Assembly (NCBI GenBank): GCA_945872195.1
Contig: CAMBZO010000125.1
Span: forward strand, 1 to 7,409
DNA: 7,409 nucleotides
Direction: 5' to 3'
DNA from: Akkermansia muciniphila
GTDB taxonomy: Bacteria > Verrucomicrobiota > Verrucomicrobiia > Limisphaerales > SXTU01
The notes under the pieces are model-generated. The model was not told the origin of the DNA. It worked only from the letters and a program-made list of their open reading frames with translations, and did not search any database. The position numbers were made by a program, and so were the translations under genes. This document shows, in pieces, positions 1-6,699 of this stretch. Each line of letters opens with the position of its first letter. The first letter of the stretch is position 1.

Positions 1-2005
1 CCTCCGCTGGCTCGGTATGAGCCTCGACGTGGCGGACGAGGAAGGTGGCGGCCTCGGCATTCGTGAGGCTCGTGGCAATGGCGGCGAAGGCGCGGGCGTC
101 GGCGGGCGGGAGCGTCTCGCCGGAGAGCTTCGCGAAGGCGCCGGGCTGGCGGAGTTGCTCGCGGAGGGCCATGCGCACGACGTGGGTGAGGTGGGTGTCC
201 TCGACGGGGACGCGTTTCTGCAAGGCGAGGAGCGGGGGGAGGTTGTCGGGGTGGGGGTTCGCGGCGAGGGCGTCGGCGGCGGCGCGGACGACGTGGGCGC
301 TCTTGTCGTTGAGGGCGGCGAGGAGCGCGGCGTTCACGCCGCTGGCGGGTGCGGATGCGCCGGAGCGTGCGGACGTTGCTGCGGCCTGAAGGCCGCGCTC
401 CGTGAGGATGCGCAGCGCGTGGACGCGGATGACTTCTTGCTCGGCCTTCAGGGCGGCGAGCACGACTGGCTCATTCAACGTGCCAGTTCGCTTCAAGAGC
501 CAGAGAACGGAAACCATCATGTCGGGGTGGCTGACCTGGGCACGGGAGTTCTCGAGACTGCGGGCGGTTTGATGCAGCGTCCCTCGGTTGGTCACCTCCG
601 GCTGAAGGGCGAGTTCCTCACGGGCCAGGGCGCGGCGGGTGGGGTTGGGCGATTTGAGTTCGCCGATGAGTTCGTCGCGGCTCGCGCGCGTGAAGTCGGG
701 GAGCGCGGCGTTCACGCCGCTTCCGCGTTCGTTGCTCTTGGGCGGTGCGGACGTTGAAGCGGCCTGAAGGCCGCGCTCCGGGACGATGCGCCAGATGCGG
801 CCGCGGTCGCGGTCGCGGCCGGGGTGGAGCAAGGGGACTTCGTAGTGGCCGATGATGCGGTTGTAGAAGTCGGCGACCCATAGCGCGCCGTCGGGGCCGA
901 ATTGCAAATCCACCGGGCGGAACCAAGGGTCGTCGGTGCTGAGGAAGTCGGGCTTCTCTTTCCCCACGCTGGTGCTGCCGCGCCATTCGAGTTGGTCACG
1001 GTTGATGCGGCTGGTGAGGACGTTGCCGATGAAGAGGTTGTCCTGAAACTCGGCGGGCCACGAGGGGTCGCTGATATGCACGATGCCGCCGATGGCGGTG
1101 CTGCCGTGCGAGTGCTGGATGGTCGTGGGCGCGAAGCCGAGGCCATCATGCGGGCGGCCGAAACTCGGGTAGTGCGCGCCGCGCAGGAGTTGGTAGATGG
1201 GGGAGCTGTGGCAGTCGGCGGAGTAGAGGTTGCCGAGGGGATCGAAGGCGAGACCGAAGGGGTTGACCTGGCCGTGGGTCCAGTGCTCGACGCGGGAGCC
1301 GTCGAGGCGGAAGCGATAGACGTTGCCGGAGGGGAGGAAGATTTCGTGGCCGTCGGTGCCGGCGACGCGGGATTGGTTGTTGAAGCCGTGGGTGGCGTAG
1401 ATCCAGCCGTCGAGGCCGCGCCGGAAGCTGGCCTGGTTCCCGTGCGTGTCGCGGGAGAAGTCGAAGGGGCCGAGGAACTTCTCCTGCTTGTCGGCGACGC
1501 CGTCACCATCGGTGTCCTCGAAGAGCCAGATGTGTGGGATGGACCAGGCGAGGCATTTCCAGGTCATTTCCGATTTCCGATTTCCGATTTCCGATTTGGC
1601 GGGACTGCGGAAGGGGTAGATGCCGATGGGGATGTTCAGGTTGGTGGCGAAGGTGGTGATCTTGCGGGCGCGGCCATGGTCGTCGAAATCGGAGAAGATG
1701 CGGATGGTGTCGCGGGCGAGGGCGGCGTTGGTCGCGGCGAAGGGGTATTCGCGGGACTCGGTGACCCAGAGGCGGCCGGACGAGTCGAAGGCCATGTTCA
1801 TCGGCTTGCGCAGGTCGGGTTCCGCGGCGACGAGCTGGATCTTGAAGCCGGGCGGGAGGTGAAAGGTTTTCTGTTGTTGCTCCGGCGAGAGCGGCTCGGT
1901 CACGCGCACCCCCTCGGTGAAGAGCTGCGGCACGGCGGCGGCGTGGAGCTGCACGACGAGGACGAAGGCCAGCAGGCGGGACAGGGAGTGGAGCAGGAGC
2001 TTCAT
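1..2005 (-). CDS. PVC-type membrane-bound dehydrogenase / beta-propeller protein with HEAT repeats (3' end outside window)
   Basis: The frame is open from the ATG at 2005 to the left edge (668 codons, no stop), so the C-terminus is missing. Residues 1-24 look like a signal peptide (MKLLLHSLSRLLAFVLVVQL, then HAAA), so the product is probably exported. Residues about 49-405 match the PVC-type dehydrogenase/propeller domain known from Planctomycetes and Verrucomicrobia: HLPPGFKIQLVAAEPDLRKP near 49-68, LWVTESREYPF near 79-89, the calcium-loop-like DTDGDGVAD at 164-172, and GPDGALWVADFYNRIIGHYE before residue 400. From about 436 on the protein is alanine-rich, helical and HEAT-like. Family members often end in a CxxCH haem-binding domain, which would lie outside the window. 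The substrate is unknown; oxidation of sugars or other carbohydrates is an inference. Three unusual inserts are read in frame: a heptamer-repeat insert (137-147) and two 26-residue REPIN-like inserts (410-435 and 536-561). No clear Shine-Dalgarno sequence precedes the ATG; the signal peptide supports this start. Confidence 0.88.
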   Translation of the reverse strand, partial: MKLLLHSLSRLLAFVLVVQLHAAAVPQLFTEGVRVTEPLSPEQQQKTFHLPPGFKIQLVAAEPDLRKPMNMAFDSSGRLWVTESREYPFAATNAALARDTIRIFSDFDDHGRARKITTFATNLNIPIGIYPFRSPAKSEIGNRKSEMTWKCLAWSIPHIWLFEDTDGDGVADKQEKFLGPFDFSRDTHGNQASFRRGLDGWIYATHGFNNQSRVAGTDGHEIFLPSGNVYRFRLDGSRVEHWTHGQVNPFGLAFDPLGNLYSADCHSSPIYQLLRGAHYPSFGRPHDGLGFAPTTIQHSHGSTAIGGIVHISDPSWPAEFQDNLFIGNVLTSRINRDQLEWRGSTSVGKEKPDFLSTDDPWFRPVDLQFGPDGALWVADFYNRIIGHYEVPLLHPGRDRDRGRIWRIVPERGLQAASTSAPPKSNERGSGVNAALPDFTRASRDELIGELKSPNPTRRALAREELALQPEVTNRGTLHQTARSLENSRAQVSHPDMMVSVLWLLKRTGTLNEPVVLAALKAEQEVIRVHALRILTERGLQAAATSARSGASAPASGVNAALLAALNDKSAHVVRAAADALAANPHPDNLPPLLALQKRVPVEDTHLTHVVRMALREQLRQPGAFAKLSGETLPPADARAFAAIATSLTNAEAATFLVRHVEAHTEPAE
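322..401 (-). repeat. REPIN-like 80-bp element, copy B, in frame within the dehydrogenase gene
   Basis: On the coding strand the element starts with GGAGCGCGGCCTTCAGGCCG(C) and ends with GCGGCGTGAACGCCGCGCTC(C). These 21-bp arms are inverted copies of one another at 19 of 21 positions. Each arm is GGAG, one C, and a six-pair hairpin with a 4-base loop. The arms are identical to those of the copy at 700-779. The 38-bp spacer shares only CAACGTCCGCAC with that copy; the rest differs. The element encodes residues 536-561 of the host protein (ERGLQAAATSA ... SGVNAAL), between predicted helices of the HEAT region. The architecture is that known for REPINs; no RAYT transposase is in the window, so mobilisation is inference. 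Confidence 0.8.
700..779 (-). repeat. REPIN-like 80-bp element, copy A, in frame within the dehydrogenase gene
   Basis: This element has the same length (80 bp), the same 21-bp arms, the same orientation and the same reading frame as the copy at 322-401. It encodes residues 410-435 (ERGLQAASTSA ... GSGVNAAL), placed just after GRIWRIVP, where the propeller ends and the HEAT-like part begins. After the shared CAACGTCCGCAC the central 24 bp are unrelated to the other copy. Identical arms around a divergent centre argue for two insertions of one element family, not a simple duplication of a protein segment. Confidence 0.8.
1566..1597. repeat. 7-bp tandem repeat (ATTTCCG, about 4.6 units) inside the dehydrogenase gene
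   Basis: Four perfect ATTTCCG units (1566-1593) are followed by a partial ATTT. On the coding strand it reads as repeats of CGGAAAT and encodes the basic, low-complexity stretch KSEIGNRKSEM (residues 137-147). It sits between IGIYPF and CLAWSIPHIW, two segments that I recall as nearly adjacent in related proteins, so it looks like an insertion in a propeller loop. Seven is not a multiple of three: gain or loss of one unit would break the frame, three units would keep it. Confidence 0.85.
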
Positions 2006-2053
2006 GCGATGCCTGCGTTATGCCGAAAGCCGCGCGCGGTCGGAAGGAAAACT

Positions 2054-2081
2054 TTGACAGGCCGGAGCCGTTGACTAGCCT
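2054..2081 (+). promoter_or_regulatory. Possible sigma-70-type promoter for the epimerase gene
   Basis: A perfect TTGACA (2054-2059) is followed after 16 bp by TAGCCT (2076-2081), which matches a -10 box only partly. Transcription would begin near 2089, about 20 bases before the ATG at 2109. It lies in the 103-bp spacer between divergent genes. The weak -10 keeps this tentative. Confidence 0.35.
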
Positions 2082-2108
2082 CGCGAGCGAAATTCAACTG
2101 ACCGCATT

Positions 2109-2960
2109 ATGAGATTTGGCATCAACACATTCCTCTACACCTCCCCGTTCACCACCGAGAGCGTGAAGCTCTTCCCCAAGTTTAAGAAATGGGGCTTTGA
2201 GACCATCGAGATTCCCGTCGAGGCGCCGGAACATATCGACCCCGTGAAGGTGAAGGCCGCCGCCGACAAGGCCGGGCTTGCCATCGGTTCCATCTGCGCC
2301 TGCATGGGCCCGGGCCGTGACTTCCGCGGCACGGCCGAGGAGCAGGCCACCGCGATGACTTACTGCAAGGCGCTCGTGGACCAAGCCGCCATCATGGGCT
2401 GCCCGCGCCTCATCGGCCCGATTTACTCCGTCGTGGGCAAGGCCGACGCCGTGGAGCCGGAGCAGCAGAAGGTGGAGTTCGCGCTCGTCGTGAAGAACCT
2501 GAAAGTGCTCGCCGCCTTCGCCGCTACGAGGGACATCACGCTGTGCATCGAGCCGCTGAACCGCTTTGAGACCGACTTCCTCAACACCACGGACAAGGGC
2601 CTTGCCCTCATCAAGGCCGTCGGCGCGAAGAACGTCGTGCTGCACCTCGACACGTTCCACATGAACATCGAGGAGAAGAATCAAGCTGCGGCAATCATCA
2701 AGGCCGGCAAGACGCTGGGCCACTTCCACGCGTGCGGCAGCGACCGCGGCACGCCGGGCGGCGATCACATCGACTGGAAGCCCATCGTCGCGGCGCTGAA
2801 GAAGATTGGCTATCAGGGCGACGTGGTCATCGAGAGCTTCACCACCGACGTGAAGGTCATCGCTCGCGCCGCCGCCATCTGGCGCAAGATCGAGCCCAAG
2901 CGGGACGACATCGCCGTGAAGGGGCTGGCGAACCTGAAGCGCCTCTTCGGCAAGAAGTAG
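2109..2960 (+). CDS. Sugar epimerase/isomerase of the D-psicose (D-tagatose) 3-epimerase type
   Basis: This 283-residue protein is a complete AP-endonuclease-2-like TIM barrel, the usual length for ketose 3-epimerases. It starts MRFGINTFLYTSPFT, the typical first strand. The four metal ligands known for Pseudomonas D-tagatose 3-epimerase (E152, D185, H211, E246) correspond here to E148 in CIEPLNRFE, D181 in HLDTFHMN, H207 in GHFHACGSDRG, and E242 in VVIESF, all shifted by exactly four residues. The substrate-contacting E158, H188 and R217 correspond to E154, H184 and R213. The enzyme should therefore be active and use a divalent metal (Mn2+ or Co2+ type) to invert C3 of a free ketose, or isomerise a related sugar; the actual substrate cannot be told from sequence. 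It is cytoplasmic, with no signal peptide. No good Shine-Dalgarno sequence is visible; the start is fixed by the conserved N-terminus. A terminator follows 23 bp after the stop, so it is probably a single-gene transcript. Confidence 0.9.
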   Translation: MRFGINTFLYTSPFTTESVKLFPKFKKWGFETIEIPVEAPEHIDPVKVKAAADKAGLAIGSICACMGPGRDFRGTAEEQATAMTYCKALVDQAAIMGCPRLIGPIYSVVGKADAVEPEQQKVEFALVVKNLKVLAAFAATRDITLCIEPLNRFETDFLNTTDKGLALIKAVGAKNVVLHLDTFHMNIEEKNQAAAIIKAGKTLGHFHACGSDRGTPGGDHIDWKPIVAALKKIGYQGDVVIESFTTDVKVIARAAAIWRKIEPKRDDIAVKGLANLKRLFGKK

Positions 2961-2983
2961 GCCGCGCTCAAGTCATTCAGCGC

Positions 2984-3013
2984 AAAAGCCGCCGGAGAGA
3001 TCCGGCGGCTTTT
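2984..3013. terminator. Bidirectional intrinsic terminator between convergent genes
   Basis: A perfect 13-bp stem, AAAAGCCGCCGGA paired with TCCGGCGGCTTTT, encloses a GAGA loop. It has a T-run on the plus strand and, because of the leading A-run, also on the minus strand. It sits 23 bp after the epimerase stop and 54 bp beyond the stop of the minus-strand gene ending at 3068, so it can end both transcripts. Confidence 0.85.
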
Positions 3014-3067
3014 GGCGTTTGAGGCGGAGAGTGTGCGAGGCCGCGGGCGGGAGCGCACAGGCCCGGC

Positions 3068-3562
3068 TCAGAACTGGAGTCGCGTGTCTTCCTTGAGCAA
3101 CGCGTCGAGGTTCTTCCACTGCGACCCGTTCATGGTGTTGAACGAGTGGAGGTAAACCTTCGCCACGTCGGCGGAATGCTTGGCGAGCAGCGTGTCCACG
3201 GCGGACTTGAGCTTCGCGTCGTCCACGGAGTCGGGCAGGTCGTCCACCACGCCTTCTTTGTGCGCGATGCCGACACCGTCGAGGAAGTCAGCGAGGACGG
3301 ACTGGTGCCCCTTGAGGAGCCAGCCGCGCAGCAGCGTGCCGGCGGCGAGCTCCATGCCGGGCCGGCAGAGATAGGCGATCATGCCAGCGTGGCGGGCCGG
3401 GCGGGCTTGCTTGTCGAGGAAGACAGTCCGCACCTTGCGTGTGGTGGCGACGGCGCTGACGGTGGCGCGATAGAGCTCGCGGTTGTGGGTGTGGGCGTGT
3501 TCGAGGATGTCCGCCGCCAAGATGGGCGGCATGAACCCGAAGAGTTCGTGGGAGGTCAGCAT
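3068..3562 (-). CDS. Conserved hypothetical helical protein (164 aa), unknown function
   Basis: The product begins MLTSHELFGFMPPILAADIL and ends DALLKEDTRLQF. It is predicted to be mostly alpha-helical, with no signal peptide or membrane segment and no catalytic motif I recognise. I recall similar proteins of about this length from other Verrucomicrobia, but no function. The N-terminal half has a basic stretch (TTRKVRTVFLDKQARPARH) and the C-terminal half reads like a helical bundle (DSVDDAKLKSAVDTLLAKHS). The frame is open upstream to an ATG at 3655, but the ATG at 3562 is preferred because a good -10/-35 pair lies between the two and the extra 31 residues look unstructured. It converges on the epimerase gene and shares its terminator. 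Confidence 0.75.
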   Translation of the reverse strand: MLTSHELFGFMPPILAADILEHAHTHNRELYRATVSAVATTRKVRTVFLDKQARPARHAGMIAYLCRPGMELAAGTLLRGWLLKGHQSVLADFLDGVGIAHKEGVVDDLPDSVDDAKLKSAVDTLLAKHSADVAKVYLHSFNTMNGSQWKNLDALLKEDTRLQF

Positions 3563-3588
3563 AGATGTCCGTTCAAAACCGAGGGCGG

Positions 3589-3616
3589 AGTGTAGTGAGG
3601 GCCATTCAAACTGCAA
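3589..3616 (-). promoter_or_regulatory. Probable sigma-70-type promoter for the hypothetical gene starting at 3562
   Basis: On the minus strand TTGCAG (3616-3611) is followed after 16 bp by TACACT (3594-3589). The -10 box is 26 bp upstream of the ATG at 3562. This position decides against the upstream ATG at 3655, which lies before the promoter. Confidence 0.5.
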
Positions 3617-3702
3617 GCCCCTCGGATGGGGCGTCTCAGCTTCGTGCAGGGCCAAGGGAGATCGTGAGTTCGCTGCTCACAAGACGCCGCGCGTTTTAAA
3701 AC

Positions 3703-5700
3703 TCACCCTTGGGGGCTGGCGGCAGCACCCAACGGGTCGGCGGTGGCGGGCTTCTTGTTCGGCAACACCAGCCACGCTTCGAGGAAGAGGAAGGCCAGCA
3801 TGCCGAGGAGGAAGATGCGCCAGATTTCTCCCTGCAACGCGTCGCTGCGGGCGGTGCGCTCTTGGAGGAGTTGCAAGGGCAGGGGGCCGAGGAGCTGCTT
3901 CGCGACGGCGGGTTCGAGGACGGAGCGGTCGTCTTCGGCGCTCGGGCGGTTGACGGCGAGGAGGCGTTCGCCAGCGCGGTAGATGCCTGCGTTGAGGGCG
4001 ATGTTCTTGCCGAGAGAGCCGTCGGCGGGGAGCCATTGCTTCGCGCGGTCGAGGGCGCTGAGTTCGCCGCACGCGACCATGGTCTCTTGATTCAGGCGGC
4101 GCGCACCGGTCTGGAGGAGGCGTTGCAACATCGGCACGAGGACGGGGCCGTCGCCGAGGGTGGACCAGTCCTCGTGCGGGACGGTGGCGCAGAAGAAGAA
4201 CTGGCCCTTGCCCAGTGCGCGGCGGGTGAGGAGGGGCGAGCCGTCGGCGAAGGATGCAAGCGCGGTGGGTTCGCCGGTGATGGGCTGGCGGCGCGTGATG
4301 TCGAGGTCGGCGAGCGGGAGGCTCAAGCCCTCGTCGGTCTTCGCGAGCGGGCCTTCCTGCTGCTCCCACTTGGCGACCTTGAACGGCTTGTCGGCGGACG
4401 CGGGCTGCGCATCGGCCCAGCCAAAGCCGAGGAATTTCCCCGTGTCCGTGCGACCGGGCGGGAGGAAGAGCACGGCACCGCCCTCTTCGATGAAGCCGCG
4501 CAGACGTCTCTCCCCCGCGGCGTCCGGGAGCGGCGCGTGCCAGAGGAGCAGTGTGGCGTCGGAGCCGGTGCGCTCGGCGAAGGCGGCGGGCGTGAGCACC
4601 TCAGCGGGCTGGCGCGTGGCGGGGGCGAGCGCGGCGAGCTGGGCGTTGCGAATGAGCGCGGGCTGGTCGCTCACGACCGTGGCGCGGAGCGCGGAGTCGG
4701 AGCCGAAGACGAAGTAAGCTGAGTTGTCGCGGACGTTGGCGTCGGCGGGAAGTTCGAGCGCGCCCCAGCCGAGACCCTTCGCCGGGCCGAGGTCCACCTT
4801 GTGTCGCCAACGGAGCGCCGCACCATCCATGTCGAGTTCGGTCTGCGACTTGACGCCGTTCAATGTGAGCGCGAGCGGGAAGCGCGCGGGGCTGCTGCCG
4901 ACGGGGGCGTTGCGGGCGAGGTCGAGCGCGAGGTTGAGTTCCGCCCCATCCGGGCGGGCGCGACGGAAGACCTCGGCGAGCGTGGCGGAAGTGTTCGGCT
5001 CGCGGTCGTCGTCGAAGGCGAGGAGGCGCACGCGGATGCCTTGGGGAAGCTTGCCGAGTTGGGCGGTGACGGCCTTCCACCGCTCGTCGTCGGGCAGCCA
5101 GTTGCTGCGCTGAAGGTCGGAGGCGAGCCAGAGTTCAGCGGCCCCGGCGCGGTTCTCGACGAGCCAGTTGTGCGCGAGCTGAAGCAGCGTTGGCAAATCA
5201 GCGGCGGTGTCGGTGGGGCCGGTGAGCGTGGGTTCGAGGAGGGACTTTGCGCTAGCGAGCTGCTGCGGGATGCGCGTGGCGGAGTCGAGCAGGACGAGGT
5301 GGGACTTGTCCTGGAATTCGCGCGCGGCCTCGGCGAGGAGTTTCACGGCTTGCTCGCGCTTGGTCACAGTTTGCCCGGCGAGACGCGACTCCATGCTGGC
5401 CGAACGGTCGAGCATGATGATGATAACATCCGGCGCGGGGGAGAGGGTCCAGCCCAGCCAGCCGCCGGCCAGCGGGCGCGCGATGAAGAGCACAAGCGCG
5501 AGGACGGCGAGCGTGCGGAAGAGCAGGACGAGCCACTGGCGGAGCTTGGCGTGGCTGGTGGAGGCGCGCGTGGCCTGGAGGAGGAACATCATCGCCGCCC
5601 ACGGCTGCGGCTTGTGACGGAGGCGGTTGATGAGGTGGATGACGACCGGCACCAGCACCAGCGGCAGGCCCCAGAGGAGAAATGGCTGGAGGAAGGTCAT
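3703..5700 (-). CDS. BatA-like membrane protein with von Willebrand factor A domain
   Basis: The 665-residue product starts with the aerotolerance-regulator (BatA) N-terminal domain. One membrane segment lies at about 4-24 (FLLWGLPLVLVPVVIHLINR), followed by the family's basic RLRHKPQPWAAMMFL, and a second at about 56-76. A von Willebrand A fold follows, with an intact metal-binding DxSxS site (DRSAS, 98-102), a threonine near 163-165 and the characteristic WLASDLQRSNW (191-201). Residues about 335-430 resemble the amidotransferase-like fold found in this family (for example RGFIEEGGAVLFLPPG). A last membrane helix lies near 626-646 (IFLLGMLAFLFLEAWLVL). The VWA domain is predicted to lie in the periplasm or cytoplasm, tethered by these helices. 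Relatives usually sit beside MoxR ATPase and DUF58 genes; neither flanks this one. It starts 11 bp after the stop of the NusG-like gene, so the two may be co-transcribed. Its role in envelope or stress functions is inferred from the family. Confidence 0.88.
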   Translation of the reverse strand: MTFLQPFLLWGLPLVLVPVVIHLINRLRHKPQPWAAMMFLLQATRASTSHAKLRQWLVLLFRTLAVLALVLFIARPLAGGWLGWTLSPAPDVIIIMLDRSASMESRLAGQTVTKREQAVKLLAEAAREFQDKSHLVLLDSATRIPQQLASAKSLLEPTLTGPTDTAADLPTLLQLAHNWLVENRAGAAELWLASDLQRSNWLPDDERWKAVTAQLGKLPQGIRVRLLAFDDDREPNTSATLAEVFRRARPDGAELNLALDLARNAPVGSSPARFPLALTLNGVKSQTELDMDGAALRWRHKVDLGPAKGLGWGALELPADANVRDNSAYFVFGSDSALRATVVSDQPALIRNAQLAALAPATRQPAEVLTPAAFAERTGSDATLLLWHAPLPDAAGERRLRGFIEEGGAVLFLPPGRTDTGKFLGFGWADAQPASADKPFKVAKWEQQEGPLAKTDEGLSLPLADLDITRRQPITGEPTALASFADGSPLLTRRALGKGQFFFCATVPHEDWSTLGDGPVLVPMLQRLLQTGARRLNQETMVACGELSALDRAKQWLPADGSLGKNIALNAGIYRAGERLLAVNRPSAEDDRSVLEPAVAKQLLGPLPLQLLQERTARSDALQGEIWRIFLLGMLAFLFLEAWLVLPNKKPATADPLGAAASPQG

Positions 5701-5711
5701 CGGAATGGGGA

Positions 5712-6245
5712 CTAGAGGCGCGGGTTAATGCCGGTCTTCACGAGGCTGGTCGCGGGGAGTTCGGTCTCCACGGTCCGCCCGAGAAACTCCAGCAGGACGC
5801 GCACGCGGTCCTTCGCGGGCAGCAGGCGTTGCACCACGGCGGTGATGCCCATGAAGCTGCCGTCCGCGATGACGACTTGATCGCCCGCCGCCACCGCGTT
5901 GGGAAACTCCTTCAGGTCCGAATCGTCCAGCGCCACGCGCAGGTCAGTGATGATTTCCTCTGCCACGGTGGCGAAGTAATCGCCGAAGTGAACGACGCCC
6001 GCGACGCCCTGTGTCGCTTGGATGAGGCGCAAGTTCCGCAAGGCGAAACGCGCGAAGAGGTAGTTGGGAAACAACGCCTCGGTGAACCAGACCTTGCCGC
6101 GCCGGGTGGCGCGCTGGAAACGCACGCGCGGGCAGAACACCTCGACGTCCGGCAGTTGCTTCAACTGCCCGGCGGCGATGTGCTCGTGCTTGATCCGCGA
6201 CCGCACGCAATACCACGCGGGCGGGGCTTCCCAACCATCACTCAT
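5712..6245 (-). CDS. NusG-family transcription elongation/antitermination factor (UpxY/RfaH-like paralogue)
   Basis: The 177-residue product starts MSDGWEAPPAWYCVRSRIKH, with the classic NGN-domain opening (W-Y-C-V-R and a basic lysine-histidine-glutamate). FCPRVRFQRATRRGKVW (37-53) and EALFPNYLFARFAL (56-69) are the conserved RNA-polymerase-clamp-binding part of the family. A KOW-like region follows (AAGDQVVIADGSFMGITAVV, 119-138, then RVRVLLEFLGR). It is the length of a specialised NusG paralogue rather than of housekeeping NusG with a nusG-rplK neighbourhood, which is absent. Such paralogues typically suppress termination in one or a few long operons; here the only downstream gene is the BatA-like one. 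The frame is open to 6683, but the homology starts at the ATG at 6245 and the upstream part overlaps the divergent CBM48 gene. Confidence 0.88.
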   Translation of the reverse strand: MSDGWEAPPAWYCVRSRIKHEHIAAGQLKQLPDVEVFCPRVRFQRATRRGKVWFTEALFPNYLFARFALRNLRLIQATQGVAGVVHFGDYFATVAEEIITDLRVALDDSDLKEFPNAVAAGDQVVIADGSFMGITAVVQRLLPAKDRVRVLLEFLGRTVETELPATSLVKTGINPRL

Positions 6246-6366
6246 GGCGGTCAACGTAGCTTGGTGCGTTTTGCCGTCACAAGACATTTGGCGCGCTGTG
6301 CTGGTCACATCCGTAACAGAAATGGGGATTGCGAGATGCTCCTTCCTGTGGCAGACACTCCAGCGC

Positions 6367-6699
6367 ATGGGCAGCCATCGAAAGCGCAACTCCGCAGCAC
6401 GGAAAGCAAACTCCCCAATCGCGTCCTCACCGCTGCCCGCGAAGCGCCGCGTGGTCTTCAGTCTCTCAGCGCCCGATGCGCGCAACGTCAAGGTGGCCGG
6501 TGACTTCACCGGCTGGGAGGACGCCGCCTGCGAGATGACGCGCCAGCGCAACGGTTCGTGGGAGGCCACAATCGCCGTCCCGCCCGGCCAGCACGAATAC
6601 AGATTCATCGTGGATGGCCAGTGGGCCGATGACCCCAAGTGCGAGGTGCGCAAGCCCAACCCCTTCGGCGGCGAGAACTGCACGAGGGTAGTGGATTGA
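6367..6699 (+). CDS. Stand-alone CBM48 (AMPK-beta-like glycogen-binding) domain protein
   Basis: The 110-residue product has a basic, low-complexity leader (SHRKRNSAARK, then SPIASSPLPAK) and one early-set glycogen-binding domain from about residue 27. The signature features are VVFSLSAPDARNVKVAGDFT (29-48) with W50, then GSWEATIAVPPGQHEYRFIV (63-82), DGQWADDPKCEV and NPFGGENCTRVV at the end. W50, W65 and the DGQW tryptophan are candidate sugar-stacking residues. There is no catalytic domain, so it most likely binds glycogen or starch-like glucan, or serves as a regulatory subunit. An in-frame ATG at 6322 would add 15 residues; 6367 is preferred because the basic leader begins there, but neither start has a good Shine-Dalgarno sequence. 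It diverges from the NusG-like gene across about 120 bp in which I see no convincing promoter. Confidence 0.82.
   Translation: MGSHRKRNSAARKANSPIASSPLPAKRRVVFSLSAPDARNVKVAGDFTGWEDAACEMTRQRNGSWEATIAVPPGQHEYRFIVDGQWADDPKCEVRKPNPFGGENCTRVVD

Noticed and set aside
322..779. CRISPR array from the repeated 21-bp arms
   Set aside because: Only two units, each with inverted arms, read in frame within a gene; no regular spacer array and no cas genes.
2006..2053. Promoter for the dehydrogenase gene on the minus strand
   Set aside because: A CATAAC-like -10 can be placed but no acceptable -35 goes with it.
902..2074. Long plus-strand open frame (390 codons) opposite the dehydrogenase gene
   Set aside because: It is antisense to a gene with clear family motifs; its translation is a glycine/valine/glutamate-rich mirror of GC-rich codons and matches nothing known.
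3563..3655. Upstream ATG extending the hypothetical protein by 31 residues
   Set aside because: A plausible promoter lies between this ATG and 3562, and the extra residues show no structure.
3664..3680. GTGAG/CTCAC hairpin downstream of the BatA-like gene as a terminator
   Set aside because: The stem is only 5 bp with a 7-base loop and no following T-run.
3709..4722. Plus-strand open frames of 337 codons here and 304 codons at 4801-5715
   Set aside because: Both lie antisense to the BatA-like gene, which has recognisable domains; low-complexity composition marks them as shadows of high GC.
6151..6169. GGCAGTT/AACTGCC hairpin inside the NusG-like gene
   Set aside because: It codes for ordinary residues (GQLKQLPD) in the NGN domain; a single short palindrome in a gene is expected by chance.
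6246..6683. Upstream extension of the NusG-like frame
   Set aside because: The NusG homology begins at the ATG at 6245; the extension runs antisense through the CBM48 gene.
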